NCBI RefSeq assembly: GCF_017311415.1
Contig: NZ_JAEKIS010000002.1
Span: forward strand, 62,001 to 126,000
Direction of reading: 5' to 3'
DNA: 64,000 nt
DNA from: Salipiger abyssi
GTDB taxonomy: Bacteria; Pseudomonadota; Alphaproteobacteria; Rhodobacterales; Rhodobacteraceae
Shown: in pieces, positions 54,788-63,473 of the stretch
Position numbering within the stretch: position 1 is the first letter of the stretch
How the letters are laid out: each line of letters opens with the position of its first letter
Notes under the pieces: generated by a model
What the model was told of the DNA's origin: nothing
The model's database searches: none
What the model saw: the letters and a program-made list of their open reading frames with translations, nothing else
Program-made: the position numbers and the translations under genes

Positions 54788-55408
54788 ATGTCGCGCGACC
54801 CGAAAACCCTGATCCGCCTGGCGCGGGAAAACGGCGAAGAGGCCTTTGCCGAACCGCTCGATCTCGGCGCGCGGGTGCGCGAGCTGCGCAAGGAACGCGA
54901 CTGGACGCTGGAAGAGGCTGCGCGCCATGCGGGGCTCGCCCGCTCGACGCTCTCGAAGATCGAGAACGGCCAGATGTCGCCCACCTATGACGCGCTGAAA
55001 AAGCTCGCCGTGGGGCTGGGGATCGGCGTGCCGCAGCTCTTCACCCCGCCGAAGCGCGAACAGATCTCGGGCCGGATGATCCACACCCGCGAGGGCGCCG
55101 GGCTGCACCAGGCCACGGTAACCTATGAGCATGAGCTGCTCGCCGAGAGCCTCACCAAGAAGAAGATGCTGCCTTATCGCGCCCGCGTGCGCGCCCGCAG
55201 CATGGAAGAGTTCGACGGCTGGGTGCGCCATGACGGCGAGGAATTCCTCTACGTCCTGACCGGCATCGTGCGGCTCTATACCGAGTTCTACGAACCCATC
55301 GAGATGAAGCGCGGCGATAGCGCCTATTACGACGCCACCATGGGTCATAACGTCGTCTCGGTGAGCCCCGAGGATGCGACGATCCTCTGGGTCACCTCGC
55401 TGGGCTAA
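54788..55408 (+). CDS. XRE-family regulator with cupin sensor domain
   Basis: 206 residues. Helix-turn-helix about 37-92 (RVRELRKERDWTLEEAARHAGLARSTLSKIENGQMSPT) and C-terminal cupin about 130-205 (VRHDGEEFLYVLTGIVRLYTEF, MKRGDSAYYDATMGH). Such regulators sense small metabolites and often control a neighbouring catabolic gene, here the divergent acyl-CoA ligase. MSRDPK at 54788 is preferred to the upstream frame start at 54752, which lies within the operator. Confidence 0.88.
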   Translation: MSRDPKTLIRLARENGEEAFAEPLDLGARVRELRKERDWTLEEAARHAGLARSTLSKIENGQMSPTYDALKKLAVGLGIGVPQLFTPPKREQISGRMIHTREGAGLHQATVTYEHELLAESLTKKKMLPYRARVRARSMEEFDGWVRHDGEEFLYVLTGIVRLYTEFYEPIEMKRGDSAYYDATMGHNVVSVSPEDATILWVTSLG

Positions 55409-55419
55409 CCCGGGTCGGG

Positions 55420-55653
55420 CTAACCGGCAGCCATGCGGCCGAGCTGGTAGGACGGGATATCGGCGAACAGCAGCATCTCCACCTCGTCGCGCGCCTCGCA
55501 CAGCGTCAACTCGTGGCGTTCCGCCACCTGGCGCGCCAGCAACTCGATCCGCGCCGGCGGGCGCCGCAGCGCCGCCGCCGACAGATGCGGAAACCGTTTC
55601 AACAGGCGATCCGAGGCCGCCTCCCAGTTGCGGGTGATTTTCGACCAATCCAT
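55420..55653 (-). CDS. CsbD-like small protein (77 aa)
   Basis: 77 residues: MDWSKITRNWEAASDRLLKRFPHLSAAALRR then RIELLARQVAERHELTLCEARDEVEMLL. The MDW..I..NW.......F..LS spacing and the following helix resemble CsbD-like stress proteins, though identity is low. No signal peptide. It follows the XRE regulator convergently (12 bp). Function unknown. Confidence 0.65.
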   Translation of the reverse strand: MDWSKITRNWEAASDRLLKRFPHLSAAALRRPPARIELLARQVAERHELTLCEARDEVEMLLFADIPSYQLGRMAAG

Positions 55654-55721
55654 CCGTTCCGTCCCTGACTCTTCGCCCCGATCACCCGCATCATGCGGCG
55701 TCAGACTTTAAGAAACGGTTA

Positions 55722-57011
55722 TCAGCGTTCCGGCAGCAGCCCGCGCGGCGCAAAGCGCAGCACCAGCAGCAGGATCACCCCCATGGTCAGCAGCCGCATA
55801 TGCTGCACGCTGTCCAGAAGATGCGCCTTGAGCCAGGAGCCCTCCGCCATGCCCGACGTTACCGCATTCATCAGCCATTGCCCGATGGGCTCCACCTGCA
55901 CCCAGAGGAACCAGATCAGGAACCCGCCCAGCACCGCGCCGAGATTGTTGCCCGAGCCGCCGACGATCACCATCACCCAGATCAGGAAGGTGTAGCGCAG
56001 CGGCTGGTAGCTCGACGGTGTGAGCTGGCCGTCCAGAGTCGTCATCATCGCCCCCGCCATGCCGCAAAGCACCGAGCCGAGGATGAAGATCTGCAAATGC
56101 CGCGCGGTCACGTCCTTGCCCATGGCCTCGGCGGCCTCCTCATTGTCTCGGATCGCCCGCATCATCCGTCCCCAGGGCGAGTTCAGCGCGAGTTGCGCCA
56201 GCACCAGCACGAGCACCAGCACGGCGGTGAACATCAGCGAATAGCCCAGCTTGACGTAAAGCGTCGAGGCGGTGGTCGGGTCGAGCCCGAGCCCGGCGGC
56301 GCGGTCGACAAAGCCCGGATCGTTCTGGAGGTCGATCTCATAGGGCAGGGGCCGGGGCAGGCCGATGACGTTCTTGACGCCGCGCGCCATCCAGTCCTCG
56401 TTCTTCATCACCGCGATGATGATCTCGGCAATGCCCAGCGTGGCAATGGCGAGGTAATCCGAGCGCAGCCCCAGTGCGGTCTTGCCGATCACCCAGGCGA
56501 CACCGGCGGCAAGCAGCCCGCCCACCGGCCAGGCCAGCACCACCGGGAGGCCGAGCCCGCCGAGAAAGCCGGTGGCGGCGGGATTCACCGCCTCCACCGC
56601 CTCGACGCCCGGGTCGAGCACCGCGCGGTAGAGGAAGAAGCCGCCGATGCTCAGCACCGCCACGGCCCAGCCGCGCCGCCCGCGCGGCAGGCGCTTCCAG
56701 GCCAGCACACAGGCCGCGATGGAGACAAAGCCCAGGACCAGCGCGCCGAGGATGCGGGTGCCGCCCGCCGCCCAGGCTTCGGGCACCGGCGCGACCGAGG
56801 TCAGCACCACCGCCAGCCCGCCAAGCGCGACAAAGCCCATGACGCCCACGTTGAAGAGCCCCGCGAGCCCCCATTGCAGGTTGACCCCCAGCGCCATGAT
56901 CGCGCTCACCAGCCCCATATTGAGGATGATCAGCGCCGAGTTCCAGCTTTGCAGAAAACCGGTGCCGAGGATCAGCACCGCCACAAGTGCAAACAGCCCG
57001 AGCGTCCTCAT
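55722..57011 (-). CDS. livM: Branched-chain amino acid ABC transporter permease LivM
   Basis: 429-residue inner-membrane permease with about ten hydrophobic segments. GVNLQWGLAGLFNVGVMGF near the N-terminus and LRSDYLAIATLGIAEII are LivM signatures; the coupling helix region is RAIRDNEEAAEAMGKD. Its ATG overlaps the livH stop (ATGA). Last gene of the liv operon; the extra hydrophobic insert around 85-165 makes it longer than E. coli LivM. Confidence 0.94.
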   Translation of the reverse strand: MRTLGLFALVAVLILGTGFLQSWNSALIILNMGLVSAIMALGVNLQWGLAGLFNVGVMGFVALGGLAVVLTSVAPVPEAWAAGGTRILGALVLGFVSIAACVLAWKRLPRGRRGWAVAVLSIGGFFLYRAVLDPGVEAVEAVNPAATGFLGGLGLPVVLAWPVGGLLAAGVAWVIGKTALGLRSDYLAIATLGIAEIIIAVMKNEDWMARGVKNVIGLPRPLPYEIDLQNDPGFVDRAAGLGLDPTTASTLYVKLGYSLMFTAVLVLVLVLAQLALNSPWGRMMRAIRDNEEAAEAMGKDVTARHLQIFILGSVLCGMAGAMMTTLDGQLTPSSYQPLRYTFLIWVMVIVGGSGNNLGAVLGGFLIWFLWVQVEPIGQWLMNAVTSGMAEGSWLKAHLLDSVQHMRLLTMGVILLLVLRFAPRGLLPER

Positions 57012-58018
57012 ACGGATTTCCCCCTGAACAGTCCGGTCGGCCGGAACAGCAGCACGATGATCAGGATCACGAAGCTGACGGCGAATTTGTAATCGGTGGA
57101 AAGAAGCTGCACGAGCCCCGACGGCTCGAGGCTCTCGGGCATCACATAGCCCAGCACCTTCTTCCAGGCATAGGTGATGCCGACCTCGGAAAAGGCGATG
57201 ATAAAGCCGCCGGCAATGGCGCCCAGCGGCGAGCCCAGACCGCCGACGATGGCGGAGGCGAAGATCGGCAGCAGAAGCTGGAAATAGGTGAAGGGCTTGA
57301 AGCTCTTGTCGAGCCCGTAAAGCGTGCCGGCCACCACCGCCAATGCGGCGACGATGATCCAGGTCACCATCACCACACGTTCGGGGTTGATGCCCGAAAG
57401 CAGCGCCAGATCCTCGTTGTCGGAATAGGCGCGCATGCTCTTGCCGGTGCGGGTGTGGTTGAGGAACCAGAAGAGCAGCGCCACCACGATCACCGCTGTG
57501 ATCACCGTGAGGCCCTGCGTCGATTTTAGCGCCAGCCCCTCGTCGAGCCCGGTCATCTCTTTGAACTCGCGCGCGGTGATCAGGAACCGCTCGCCATCGG
57601 CGAAATTCTGGTCGTCGGGCCCGATGATGAAACGGGTGACACCGTTATAGACAAACATCACCCCCATGGAGACGATGACGAGGATCACCGGCTTGGCCTT
57701 CTGCTCGCGATAGAAGCGATAGACCAGCCGATCGGTGAGCAGCACCAGCACCGCCGCCCCGGCGATGCCCGCCGGGATCGCCAGCAGCGCGGTGGGCAGC
57801 GGCCCGAGGCTGACGCCCAATGCCTGCAAGCCCCAGGTGGCGAGGATGGTGACCATGGTGCCGATCGCCATGGTGTCGCCATGGGCGAAATTGGAAAACC
57901 GCAGGATGCCATAGATCAGCGTTACCCCCAGCGCGCCAAGCGCCAGTTGGCTGCCATAGGCGATGGCAGGGATCAGCACGAAGTTGGACAGCGCAACGAG
58001 CGCGTTGAGAATCTCCAT
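57008..58018 (-). CDS. livH: Branched-chain amino acid ABC transporter permease LivH
   Basis: 336 residues with about eight membrane helices. GALGVTLIYGILRFSNFAHGDTMAIG and IVGGLGSPLGAIAGGFIIAFSE are family motifs; the coupling motif is MRAYSDNEDLALLSGINPERV. The start at 58018 overlaps the preceding small-gene stop by one base (TGATG); the upstream GTG-type extension to 58039 is not needed. Confidence 0.94.
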   Translation of the reverse strand: MEILNALVALSNFVLIPAIAYGSQLALGALGVTLIYGILRFSNFAHGDTMAIGTMVTILATWGLQALGVSLGPLPTALLAIPAGIAGAAVLVLLTDRLVYRFYREQKAKPVILVIVSMGVMFVYNGVTRFIIGPDDQNFADGERFLITAREFKEMTGLDEGLALKSTQGLTVITAVIVVALLFWFLNHTRTGKSMRAYSDNEDLALLSGINPERVVMVTWIIVAALAVVAGTLYGLDKSFKPFTYFQLLLPIFASAIVGGLGSPLGAIAGGFIIAFSEVGITYAWKKVLGYVMPESLEPSGLVQLLSTDYKFAVSFVILIIVLLFRPTGLFRGKSV

Positions 58019-58452
58019 CAGAACATCACCTGCTGGCATGTGTAGTCGGCGCGCACCCAGTCGCTGCGATGCAGCCCCGGAACCTCTCGGCCGGGTCGAT
58101 AGACATGGGCAGTCCAGTGGCCCTGTTCGTCACTGCTAAGCATCTGTGCCCGCCCGATCTCCGCCGAAGGCGCCGGCAGGCCACCAAGGCTCCAACGCCA
58201 ATCCTGTTCGAAAAACAATCCGCCACGCGCTTCAGGCACGAGCGGACCGATGCTGAAATACGGTCCGGCCGCCATACCGTCGAGCTGTGCGACGAACACA
58301 CGGGTCCGGGCCGTCACGCAGCTTCCCGCCCCATCGCATGATTGCCTCTCGCGGCACTCGTGGATGGACAGGCTGGCCGGCGGGGCCGCGAAGGCGACCC
58401 CGGCAGAGCAGAACACCAGCGCAGCCATCGTGGAAAAGAGCGCGCGCGCCAT
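58018..58452 (-). CDS. Secreted Cys-containing protein inside the liv operon (II)
   Basis: 144 residues starting MARALFSTMAALVFCSAGVAFA, a clear signal peptide. The mature N-terminus has three closely spaced Cys residues (SIHECRERQSCDGAGSC), and a fourth Cys sits at the C-terminus (DYTCQQ). A central FEQDWRWSLGG segment follows. No family recognised. Start and stop both overlap neighbouring genes by one base (TGATG), locking it into the liv message. The early Cys pattern resembles the next gene upstream, hinting at common descent. A GTG codon just upstream is an alternative start. Confidence 0.75.
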   Translation of the reverse strand: MARALFSTMAALVFCSAGVAFAAPPASLSIHECRERQSCDGAGSCVTARTRVFVAQLDGMAAGPYFSIGPLVPEARGGLFFEQDWRWSLGGLPAPSAEIGRAQMLSSDEQGHWTAHVYRPGREVPGLHRSDWVRADYTCQQVMF

Positions 58453-58796
58453 CACAGCGCCCCCTCACAGGTTCCGGAAAACCGCTTGCCCCGGTTGCCG
58501 CGATAAAGAAATGCGCCGTCTGCCTGCACCTGCATGCCGTGGCCACCGCCAAACCCCTCGACCGCCAGCTCAAGCCCGTCCGCGCCGCGCGTCACAGAGG
58601 CCGGGTACGGCCCCTGACGGTCGATCCAGAGACGCGCGCCGCCGCCCGCACGCTCGGCCTCGATGCTGAGGGTGGAGGGCGCGCACATCGCCTCCGCGTC
58701 GCCCCGGCATTGCAGCTCCGCCACGCAGGTCAGCCCCTGCGCCACGACCGGCCCGGCAAGACCGCAGGCCGTCAGCGCGGCGCAAAGCCCTTTCAT
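58452..58796 (-). CDS. Secreted Cys-containing protein inside the liv operon (I)
   Basis: 114 residues with a signal peptide (MKGLCAALTACGLAGPVVAQ). The mature part begins LTCVAELQCRGDAEAMC, three Cys residues within 15, with another Cys near the end (SGTCEG). The remainder is beta-rich (RLWIDRQGPYPASVTRGADGLELAVEG). No family recognised. Its start codon is supplied by the AAAGATGAAA end of a TTTGAGTATTT repeat copy (58791-58819). It may be a paralogue of the following gene. Confidence 0.75.
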   Translation of the reverse strand: MKGLCAALTACGLAGPVVAQGLTCVAELQCRGDAEAMCAPSTLSIEAERAGGGARLWIDRQGPYPASVTRGADGLELAVEGFGGGHGMQVQADGAFLYRGNRGKRFSGTCEGAL

Positions 58797-58819
58797 CTTT
58801 CCAGAAATACTCAAACCGG
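58791..58819 (-). repeat. TTTGAGTATTT intergenic repeat, copy B
   Basis: Minus-strand reading CCGGTTTGAGTATTT then CTGGAAAGATGAAA, nearly identical to copy A at 32050-32079. Here the ATG within the motif is the start codon of the small secreted-protein gene at 58796. Confidence 0.6.
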
Positions 58820-58833
58820 ATCTCTCCATCCGC

Positions 58834-59655
58834 TCAGCCGCCCAGGAAACTGCGCCGGACCTCGTCATCGGCCAGCAGCTCGCGTCCGGTGCCGGTATGG
58901 GCGTTGCGCCCCTGCACCAGCACATAGCCCTTGTCGGCGATCTCCAGCGCCTGACGCGCGTTCTGTTCCACCATCAGCACCGGCAGACCGGTGCGCGCCA
59001 CCTCGATGATGCGGTCGAAAAGCTCGTCCATCACGATGGGCGACACGCCCGCCGTCGGCTCGTCGAGCATCAGCACCTTGGGCCGCGTCATCAGCGCCCT
59101 GCCCACGGCAACCTGCTGGCGCTGCCCGCCCGAGAGCTCGCCCGCCGCCTGCCTGCGCTTTTCCTTGAGGATCGGGAACAGATCGTAGACCTGCGCCATC
59201 GTGTCCCGGAAATCGTCGCGCCGGATGAAGGCGCCCATCTCGAGGTTCTCCTCCACGCTCATCGAGGTGAAGATATTGTGGGTCTGCGGCACAAAGCCCA
59301 TGCCCCGGCGCACCCGCGCCTGCGGGCTGAGCTCGGTGATGTCCTCGCCATCGAGCCGCACCGCGCCCTCGCGCAGATTGAGCATGCCGAAGACCGCCTT
59401 CATCGCCGTCGACTTGCCGGCGCCGTTCGGCCCGACGATCACCGCGATCTCGCCGCGCTCCACCGCGATGGTGCAGGCATGCAGGATATCCGCGCCGCGC
59501 CCGTAGCCGCCGGTCATCGCCTCGCCGATCAGAAACGGCCCGCCGGGCGCTGCATGCGCATGACCGCCCTCATGCACCGGCTGCGCCTCGCCCATGCCCT
59601 GCGGGTTGGCGATGCTCGCATCCCGGTTGCCCCGGTCGTCATAACCGCCGCTCAT
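58834..59655 (-). CDS. livF: Branched-chain amino acid ABC transporter ATPase LivF
   Basis: 273 residues. Walker A GPNGAGKST at about 75-83, signature LSGGQRQQVAVGRALM, Walker B VLMLDEPTAG. An unusual N-terminal extension of about 45 residues, rich in Gly and His (HEGGHAHAAPGG), precedes the ABC domain; I recall similar extensions in roseobacter LivF. The start overlaps the preceding ORF's stop (ATGA). Confidence 0.95.
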   Translation of the reverse strand: MSGGYDDRGNRDASIANPQGMGEAQPVHEGGHAHAAPGGPFLIGEAMTGGYGRGADILHACTIAVERGEIAVIVGPNGAGKSTAMKAVFGMLNLREGAVRLDGEDITELSPQARVRRGMGFVPQTHNIFTSMSVEENLEMGAFIRRDDFRDTMAQVYDLFPILKEKRRQAAGELSGGQRQQVAVGRALMTRPKVLMLDEPTAGVSPIVMDELFDRIIEVARTGLPVLMVEQNARQALEIADKGYVLVQGRNAHTGTGRELLADDEVRRSFLGG

Positions 59656-60050
59656 CGGTCGCTACTCTGTATGTCGGAGAGTCTCTCCAGCTCCACGTGG
59701 GTCAGCATTTCGGCACAGGTCTCCCAGATGGTGTGGGAAAAGCTCTCGGCAGGTTTCCAGGCACCATAGTATTCAGTATGGAAAACAACACGTTCCCCCG
59801 TGACACCGCAGCTTGTCGGAAACTCGCATAACAGGCTGACCGTCTCGCCTGCATCAATAACCCTTCCAGGCACAACGTGGGGAGGGAAGTGAACGGTATC
59901 CCAAATGCTGCAATCGGTTTCTTCGAAGAGCGCCCTTCGATCCGGGGGAACGATATCCCTAGCCATGGACTGGATCAGATGTTCAGCGGCATTTTCCTTC
60001 TGAAAGCCCAGCGGTTGCCAGAAGGAAAGGTGGAGAAGGAAGAGTATCAT
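59652..60050 (-). CDS. AT-rich ORFan between livG and livF, probably secreted
   Basis: 132 residues. The hydrophobic N-terminus (MILFLLHLSFWQPLGFQ) may be a signal peptide or anchor. Cys residues occur at DCSIWD, LCEFPTSCG and ETCAEM. No family recognised. The gene is about 54% GC over its body, far below its neighbours, and uses less GC-biased codons, pointing to acquisition from elsewhere. Yet both ends overlap livG and livF in perfect ATGA junctions, so it is embedded cleanly in the operon. Product may be exported like the two other liv-operon inserts. Confidence 0.75.
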   Translation of the reverse strand: MILFLLHLSFWQPLGFQKENAAEHLIQSMARDIVPPDRRALFEETDCSIWDTVHFPPHVVPGRVIDAGETVSLLCEFPTSCGVTGERVVFHTEYYGAWKPAESFSHTIWETCAEMLTHVELERLSDIQSSDR

Positions 60051-60826
60051 CCCGCCGCCTCCTTGTTCTTGAGGCCGGTGCCGAGATAGGCCTCGATCAC
60101 CGCGTCATTCGCCTTGATCTCGTCCAGCGTGCCCTCGGCCAGCTTCTTGCCCTCGGCCATGACGATCACCGGGTCGCAGATTCGGCCGATGAAATCCATG
60201 TCGTGCTCGATCACGCAGAAGGTATAGCCGCGCTCCTTGTTCAGCCGGACGATGGTGTCGGCGATGGTGTTCAGCAGGGTGCGGTTCACGCCCGCGCCGA
60301 CCTCGTCCAGAAACACGATCTTGGCATCCACCATCATCGTGCGCCCGAGTTCCAGCAGCTTTTTCTGTCCGCCGGAGAGGTTCCCGGCCTTCTCGTTCTT
60401 GAGATGCGAAATCGTCAGGAAATCAAGCACCTCGTCGGCCTTTTTCAGAATCGCCGCCTCTTCCTGCGCAATCCGTCCGCGCCCGAACCAGGCATTCCAC
60501 AGCGTCTCGCCCGCCTGATCGCCGGGCACCATCATCAGGTTTTCGCGGCAGCTCATCGAGGAAAACTCATGCGCGATCTGAAAGGTGCGCAGCAAGCCCT
60601 TGTGAAACAAAGCATGCGGCGGCAGGCCGGTGATGTCCTCGCCATCCATTGTCACGGTGCCGCTGGTCGGCGGCAACGCGCCCGCGATCACGTTGAAGAG
60701 CGTCGTCTTGCCGGCGCCGTTCGGTCCCACCAGCCCGGTGATCGAGCCGGTAGCGATCTCAAGCGAGGCGCCGTCAACGGCACGAAACCCGCCGAAATGG
60801 CGGTGAAGGTTGTTCACCCGGATCAA
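60047..60826 (-). CDS. livG: Branched-chain amino acid ABC transporter ATPase LivG
   Basis: 259 residues. Walker A GPNGAGKTT near 34-42, LSGGQKKLLELGRTMM, Walker B IVFLDEVGAGVN and H-loop CVIEHDMDF. The Walker B region reads LDEVGAGV rather than the more common LDEPxAG, as in several LivG-like proteins. Overlaps the AT-rich ORF (ATGA). Separated from livK by hairpins. Confidence 0.95.
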   Translation of the reverse strand: MIRVNNLHRHFGGFRAVDGASLEIATGSITGLVGPNGAGKTTLFNVIAGALPPTSGTVTMDGEDITGLPPHALFHKGLLRTFQIAHEFSSMSCRENLMMVPGDQAGETLWNAWFGRGRIAQEEAAILKKADEVLDFLTISHLKNEKAGNLSGGQKKLLELGRTMMVDAKIVFLDEVGAGVNRTLLNTIADTIVRLNKERGYTFCVIEHDMDFIGRICDPVIVMAEGKKLAEGTLDEIKANDAVIEAYLGTGLKNKEAAG

Positions 60827-60841
60827 GCTGTCTATCCCCTC

Positions 60842-60899
60842 GGCGTCTTTGGCGACGCCTTTTATCTCTTTGAAGCAGCCCGGGAAGATCCCGGGCTGC
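60842..60899 (-). terminator. Two hairpins between livK and livG
   Basis: A perfect 10-bp stem GCAGCCCGGG/CCCGGGCTGC (60875-60899) and GGCGTC/GACGCC (60842-60859). Neither is followed by a U-run on the minus strand. They probably stabilise or partially terminate the message so that LivK is made in excess, as usual for binding proteins. Confidence 0.65.
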
Positions 60900-60919
60900 C
60901 TGTTCTCATGCTTCTTCGA

Positions 60920-62107
60920 TTACTTGACCGAGACGGTCTCGAACTGGCCGTCGGTGATCTCGTAATAGCGGTAGGTGCCCGAGGCCTCGCCGGGGCCCAC
61001 CAGTTCCACATTAGTGGCGCCGACATAGTCCACGTCACCGCCCTCGGCGAGGATTTCCAGCGCCTTGCCAAGCTCGCCCGGCATGATGGGCTCGCCCGGC
61101 GCATTGGCCACGTCGAGGATGTTCGCCGCAACGGAGGCCGAGGAGACCTCGCCGCCCTTCATCATCGCCAGCGCGATCAGCGCCGCCGCGTCATAGCTTT
61201 CGCGGGTATAGGCGCCCTCGCTGTTGATGCCGGCCTCTTCGGCCATCGTCATGAAGGTCTCGGCGCCTTCGCCCTCGGCCCAGGGCACCGAGCCGAAGCT
61301 ACCGTTCAGTGCCGACCCCAGATCCTCCAGCAGCGCGTCGGCATACATGCCGTCACCCAGAGCGAAGATGTCGAAGGCACCGGTGTCGAGCGCCGACTGG
61401 ATCATGCCTTTGCCGCCTTGATCGGAATAGCCCAGCACCACCAACGCATCGCCGCCGGCCGAGGCCAGTGCGCCGATCTCGGCCGAGTAGTCGCCCTTGC
61501 CGTCCTCATGTGGCGCGGTGAGGGTGATCTCGCCGCCCGCCGCCTCGAAGGCCGCGGCAAAGCTGTCGGCAAAGCCCTTGCCATAGTCGTTGTTGGTGTA
61601 AGTCACGGCGACGGAGCTGATCCCACGTTCGCCCAGGATGCCGGCCAGAACCTCGCCCTGACGCGCATCCGACGGCGAGGTGCGGAAGAACAGCCCGTTA
61701 TCCTCGACGGTCGACAGCGCCGGGGAGGTGGCCGAGGGCGACACCATCGGCACGCCGTTCGGCACCGCGACATTCGACAAGATCGCGCCGGTCACGCCGG
61801 AACAGTCGGCGCCCATGATCGCGACAATGCCGTCGGTGGTGATCAGGCGCTCGGCGGCGGCGGTGGCGGCGGCGGCATCGACACAGGTGCTGTCAGCGCG
61901 CATTGGGGTCAGCGTGACGCCGTCGAGAAAGTTGCCGCTGTCATTGACCTCTTTCATCGCCAGTTCGGCGCTGTCGGCCATGGCCGGGGTCAGCGATTCG
62001 ATGGGGCCGGTATAGCCGAGGATGACGCCGATCTTTGCCTCCTGTGCCTGCACGGCCCCGGTTGCAAGCAGCGTTGTGGCGGCGGATGCCAGAAGCCACT
62101 TTTTCAT
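60920..62107 (-). CDS. livK: Branched-chain amino acid ABC transporter substrate-binding protein
   Basis: 395 residues. Signal peptide about 1-21 (ATGAVQAQE), then the type I periplasmic binding fold of LivK/LivJ: IGVILGYTGPIESLTPAMADSAELAM, a SPSATSPALS ligand-loop motif and VTYTNNDYGKGFADSF. First gene of the liv operon and the determinant of specificity; leucine-type or other amino acids or amides are possible. Divergent from the PQQ dehydrogenase gene. Confidence 0.93.
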   Translation of the reverse strand: MKKWLLASAATTLLATGAVQAQEAKIGVILGYTGPIESLTPAMADSAELAMKEVNDSGNFLDGVTLTPMRADSTCVDAAAATAAAERLITTDGIVAIMGADCSGVTGAILSNVAVPNGVPMVSPSATSPALSTVEDNGLFFRTSPSDARQGEVLAGILGERGISSVAVTYTNNDYGKGFADSFAAAFEAAGGEITLTAPHEDGKGDYSAEIGALASAGGDALVVLGYSDQGGKGMIQSALDTGAFDIFALGDGMYADALLEDLGSALNGSFGSVPWAEGEGAETFMTMAEEAGINSEGAYTRESYDAAALIALAMMKGGEVSSASVAANILDVANAPGEPIMPGELGKALEILAEGGDVDYVGATNVELVGPGEASGTYRYYEITDGQFETVSVK

Positions 62108-62221
62108 AACAGGTTCTCCCTTGCTGGAACGCGTTGTCCTGCGCGGAGCCTATGATCGGCATCGCAAAAAGAAAAGAGTGCAGACGCGTGGTTGCCGCTG
62201 CGGCGTGCGGGCCTCTTTGGC

Positions 62222-62259
62222 TTGTCCCACAGGGCTTAGGCCCCATATCTGCGGGACAA
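62222..62259. promoter_or_regulatory. Inverted repeat in the livK-PQQ dehydrogenase divergent region
   Basis: TTGTCCCACAG (62222-62232) and CTGCGGGACAA (62249-62259) are complementary except for one mismatch, separated by 16 bp. The right arm ends about 20 bp before the start codon at 62280, a plausible operator position. Confidence 0.4.
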
Positions 62260-62279
62260 ACGTGAGACAGGAGACGACG

Positions 62280-63368
62280 ATGCGCCAGAGCCTTTTCGCC
62301 ACCCTCATCGCGCTTGCGCCCGCGGCACCGGCGCTGGCCCAGGATATCGACAGCAGCCTCGGTGCGCTTCAGGTGGCCCCCGTGATGCAGGGGCTGAACG
62401 CGCCATGGAGCTTCGGTTTCCTGCCCGGCGGCGCCGTTTTGATCACCGAGCGCGGCGGACGGCTGCTTGCGGCGACACCCGAAGGGGTGAGCGCAGTGTC
62501 AGGCCTGCCTGAGGTCTATACGCGCGGTCAGGGCGGGTTGCTCGACGTCCTCGTCCCGCGCGATTTTGCGCAGAACCGGGAGATCTTTCTGAGCTATTCG
62601 AAACGCCAGCGCGGCGGCGCCGGTACGGCGGTGCTCAAGGCGCGGCTTTCCGAGGACGGAACGCGGCTGGAAGACACCGAGACGATCTTCGAGATGGCGC
62701 CGGGCTCCAGCGGCGGACGGCATTTCGGCTCGCGGCTGGTGGAGGCGCGCGACGGCACGCTCTTTGTCACCATCGGTGAGCGCGGCGACCGGCCGGCCGC
62801 GCAGGATCTGTCGCGGCACAACGGCTCGGTGATCCGCATCGCACGGGACGGCACGGTTCCCTCCGACAACCCCTTTGCAGGCCAGTCCGGGGCGCAGCCG
62901 GAAATCTGGTCCTACGGTCACCGCAACCCGCAGGGCGCGGCGCTCGACGCGCAGGGGCAGCTCTGGGTGGCCGAGCACGGCGCCAAGGGCGGCGACGAGG
63001 TGAACCGGATCGAGAAGGGCGCCAATTACGGCTGGCCGGTGATCTCTTACGGGCGGCACTACTCGGGCGCTAAGATCGGCGAGGGCACGGAAAAACCCGG
63101 GATGGAGCAGCCGGTCTTTTACTGGGATCCCTCGATCGCACCCTCGGACATCAGCTTCCTTGCGGGCGGCGCCTGGGACGGCGACCTGCTCGTGGGCTCG
63201 CTCAAGTTCGACTACATCTCGCGGCTCTCGGGCACGCCTCTGCGCGAGGTCGAGAGGCTGGAGTCCGAGGCAACGCTGCGGGTGCGCGACGTGGATCAGG
63301 GGCCGGACGGGCAGATCTGGTTTCTCAGCGAGGTCAACGGCACGCTGTATCGCGCAACGATTCCGTGA
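62280..63368 (+). CDS. PQQ-dependent aldose sugar dehydrogenase (YliI/Asd type)
   Basis: 362 residues. Signal peptide about 1-20 (APALA-QD), then a six-bladed propeller: FGFLPGGAVLITERGGRL, GGRHFGSRLVEARDGTLFVTIGERGDR, YGHRNPQGAALDAQGQLWVAEHGAKGGDEVNRIEKGANYGWPV, the last a hallmark of soluble glucose/sorbosone-type dehydrogenases. Periplasmic oxidation of aldoses. Start with AGGAGA upstream. Divergent from livK. Confidence 0.9.
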   Translation: MRQSLFATLIALAPAAPALAQDIDSSLGALQVAPVMQGLNAPWSFGFLPGGAVLITERGGRLLAATPEGVSAVSGLPEVYTRGQGGLLDVLVPRDFAQNREIFLSYSKRQRGGAGTAVLKARLSEDGTRLEDTETIFEMAPGSSGGRHFGSRLVEARDGTLFVTIGERGDRPAAQDLSRHNGSVIRIARDGTVPSDNPFAGQSGAQPEIWSYGHRNPQGAALDAQGQLWVAEHGAKGGDEVNRIEKGANYGWPVISYGRHYSGAKIGEGTEKPGMEQPVFYWDPSIAPSDISFLAGGAWDGDLLVGSLKFDYISRLSGTPLREVERLESEATLRVRDVDQGPDGQIWFLSEVNGTLYRATIP

Positions 63369-63473
63369 TATTTTATTGCAATATTATCAGCCTATTGTAT
63401 CAGAGAGCTCACATACGACACAAAGTGTAAAGCGAGGATCAAAGACGCTTCGATAAAACATTCAAATACCTTA

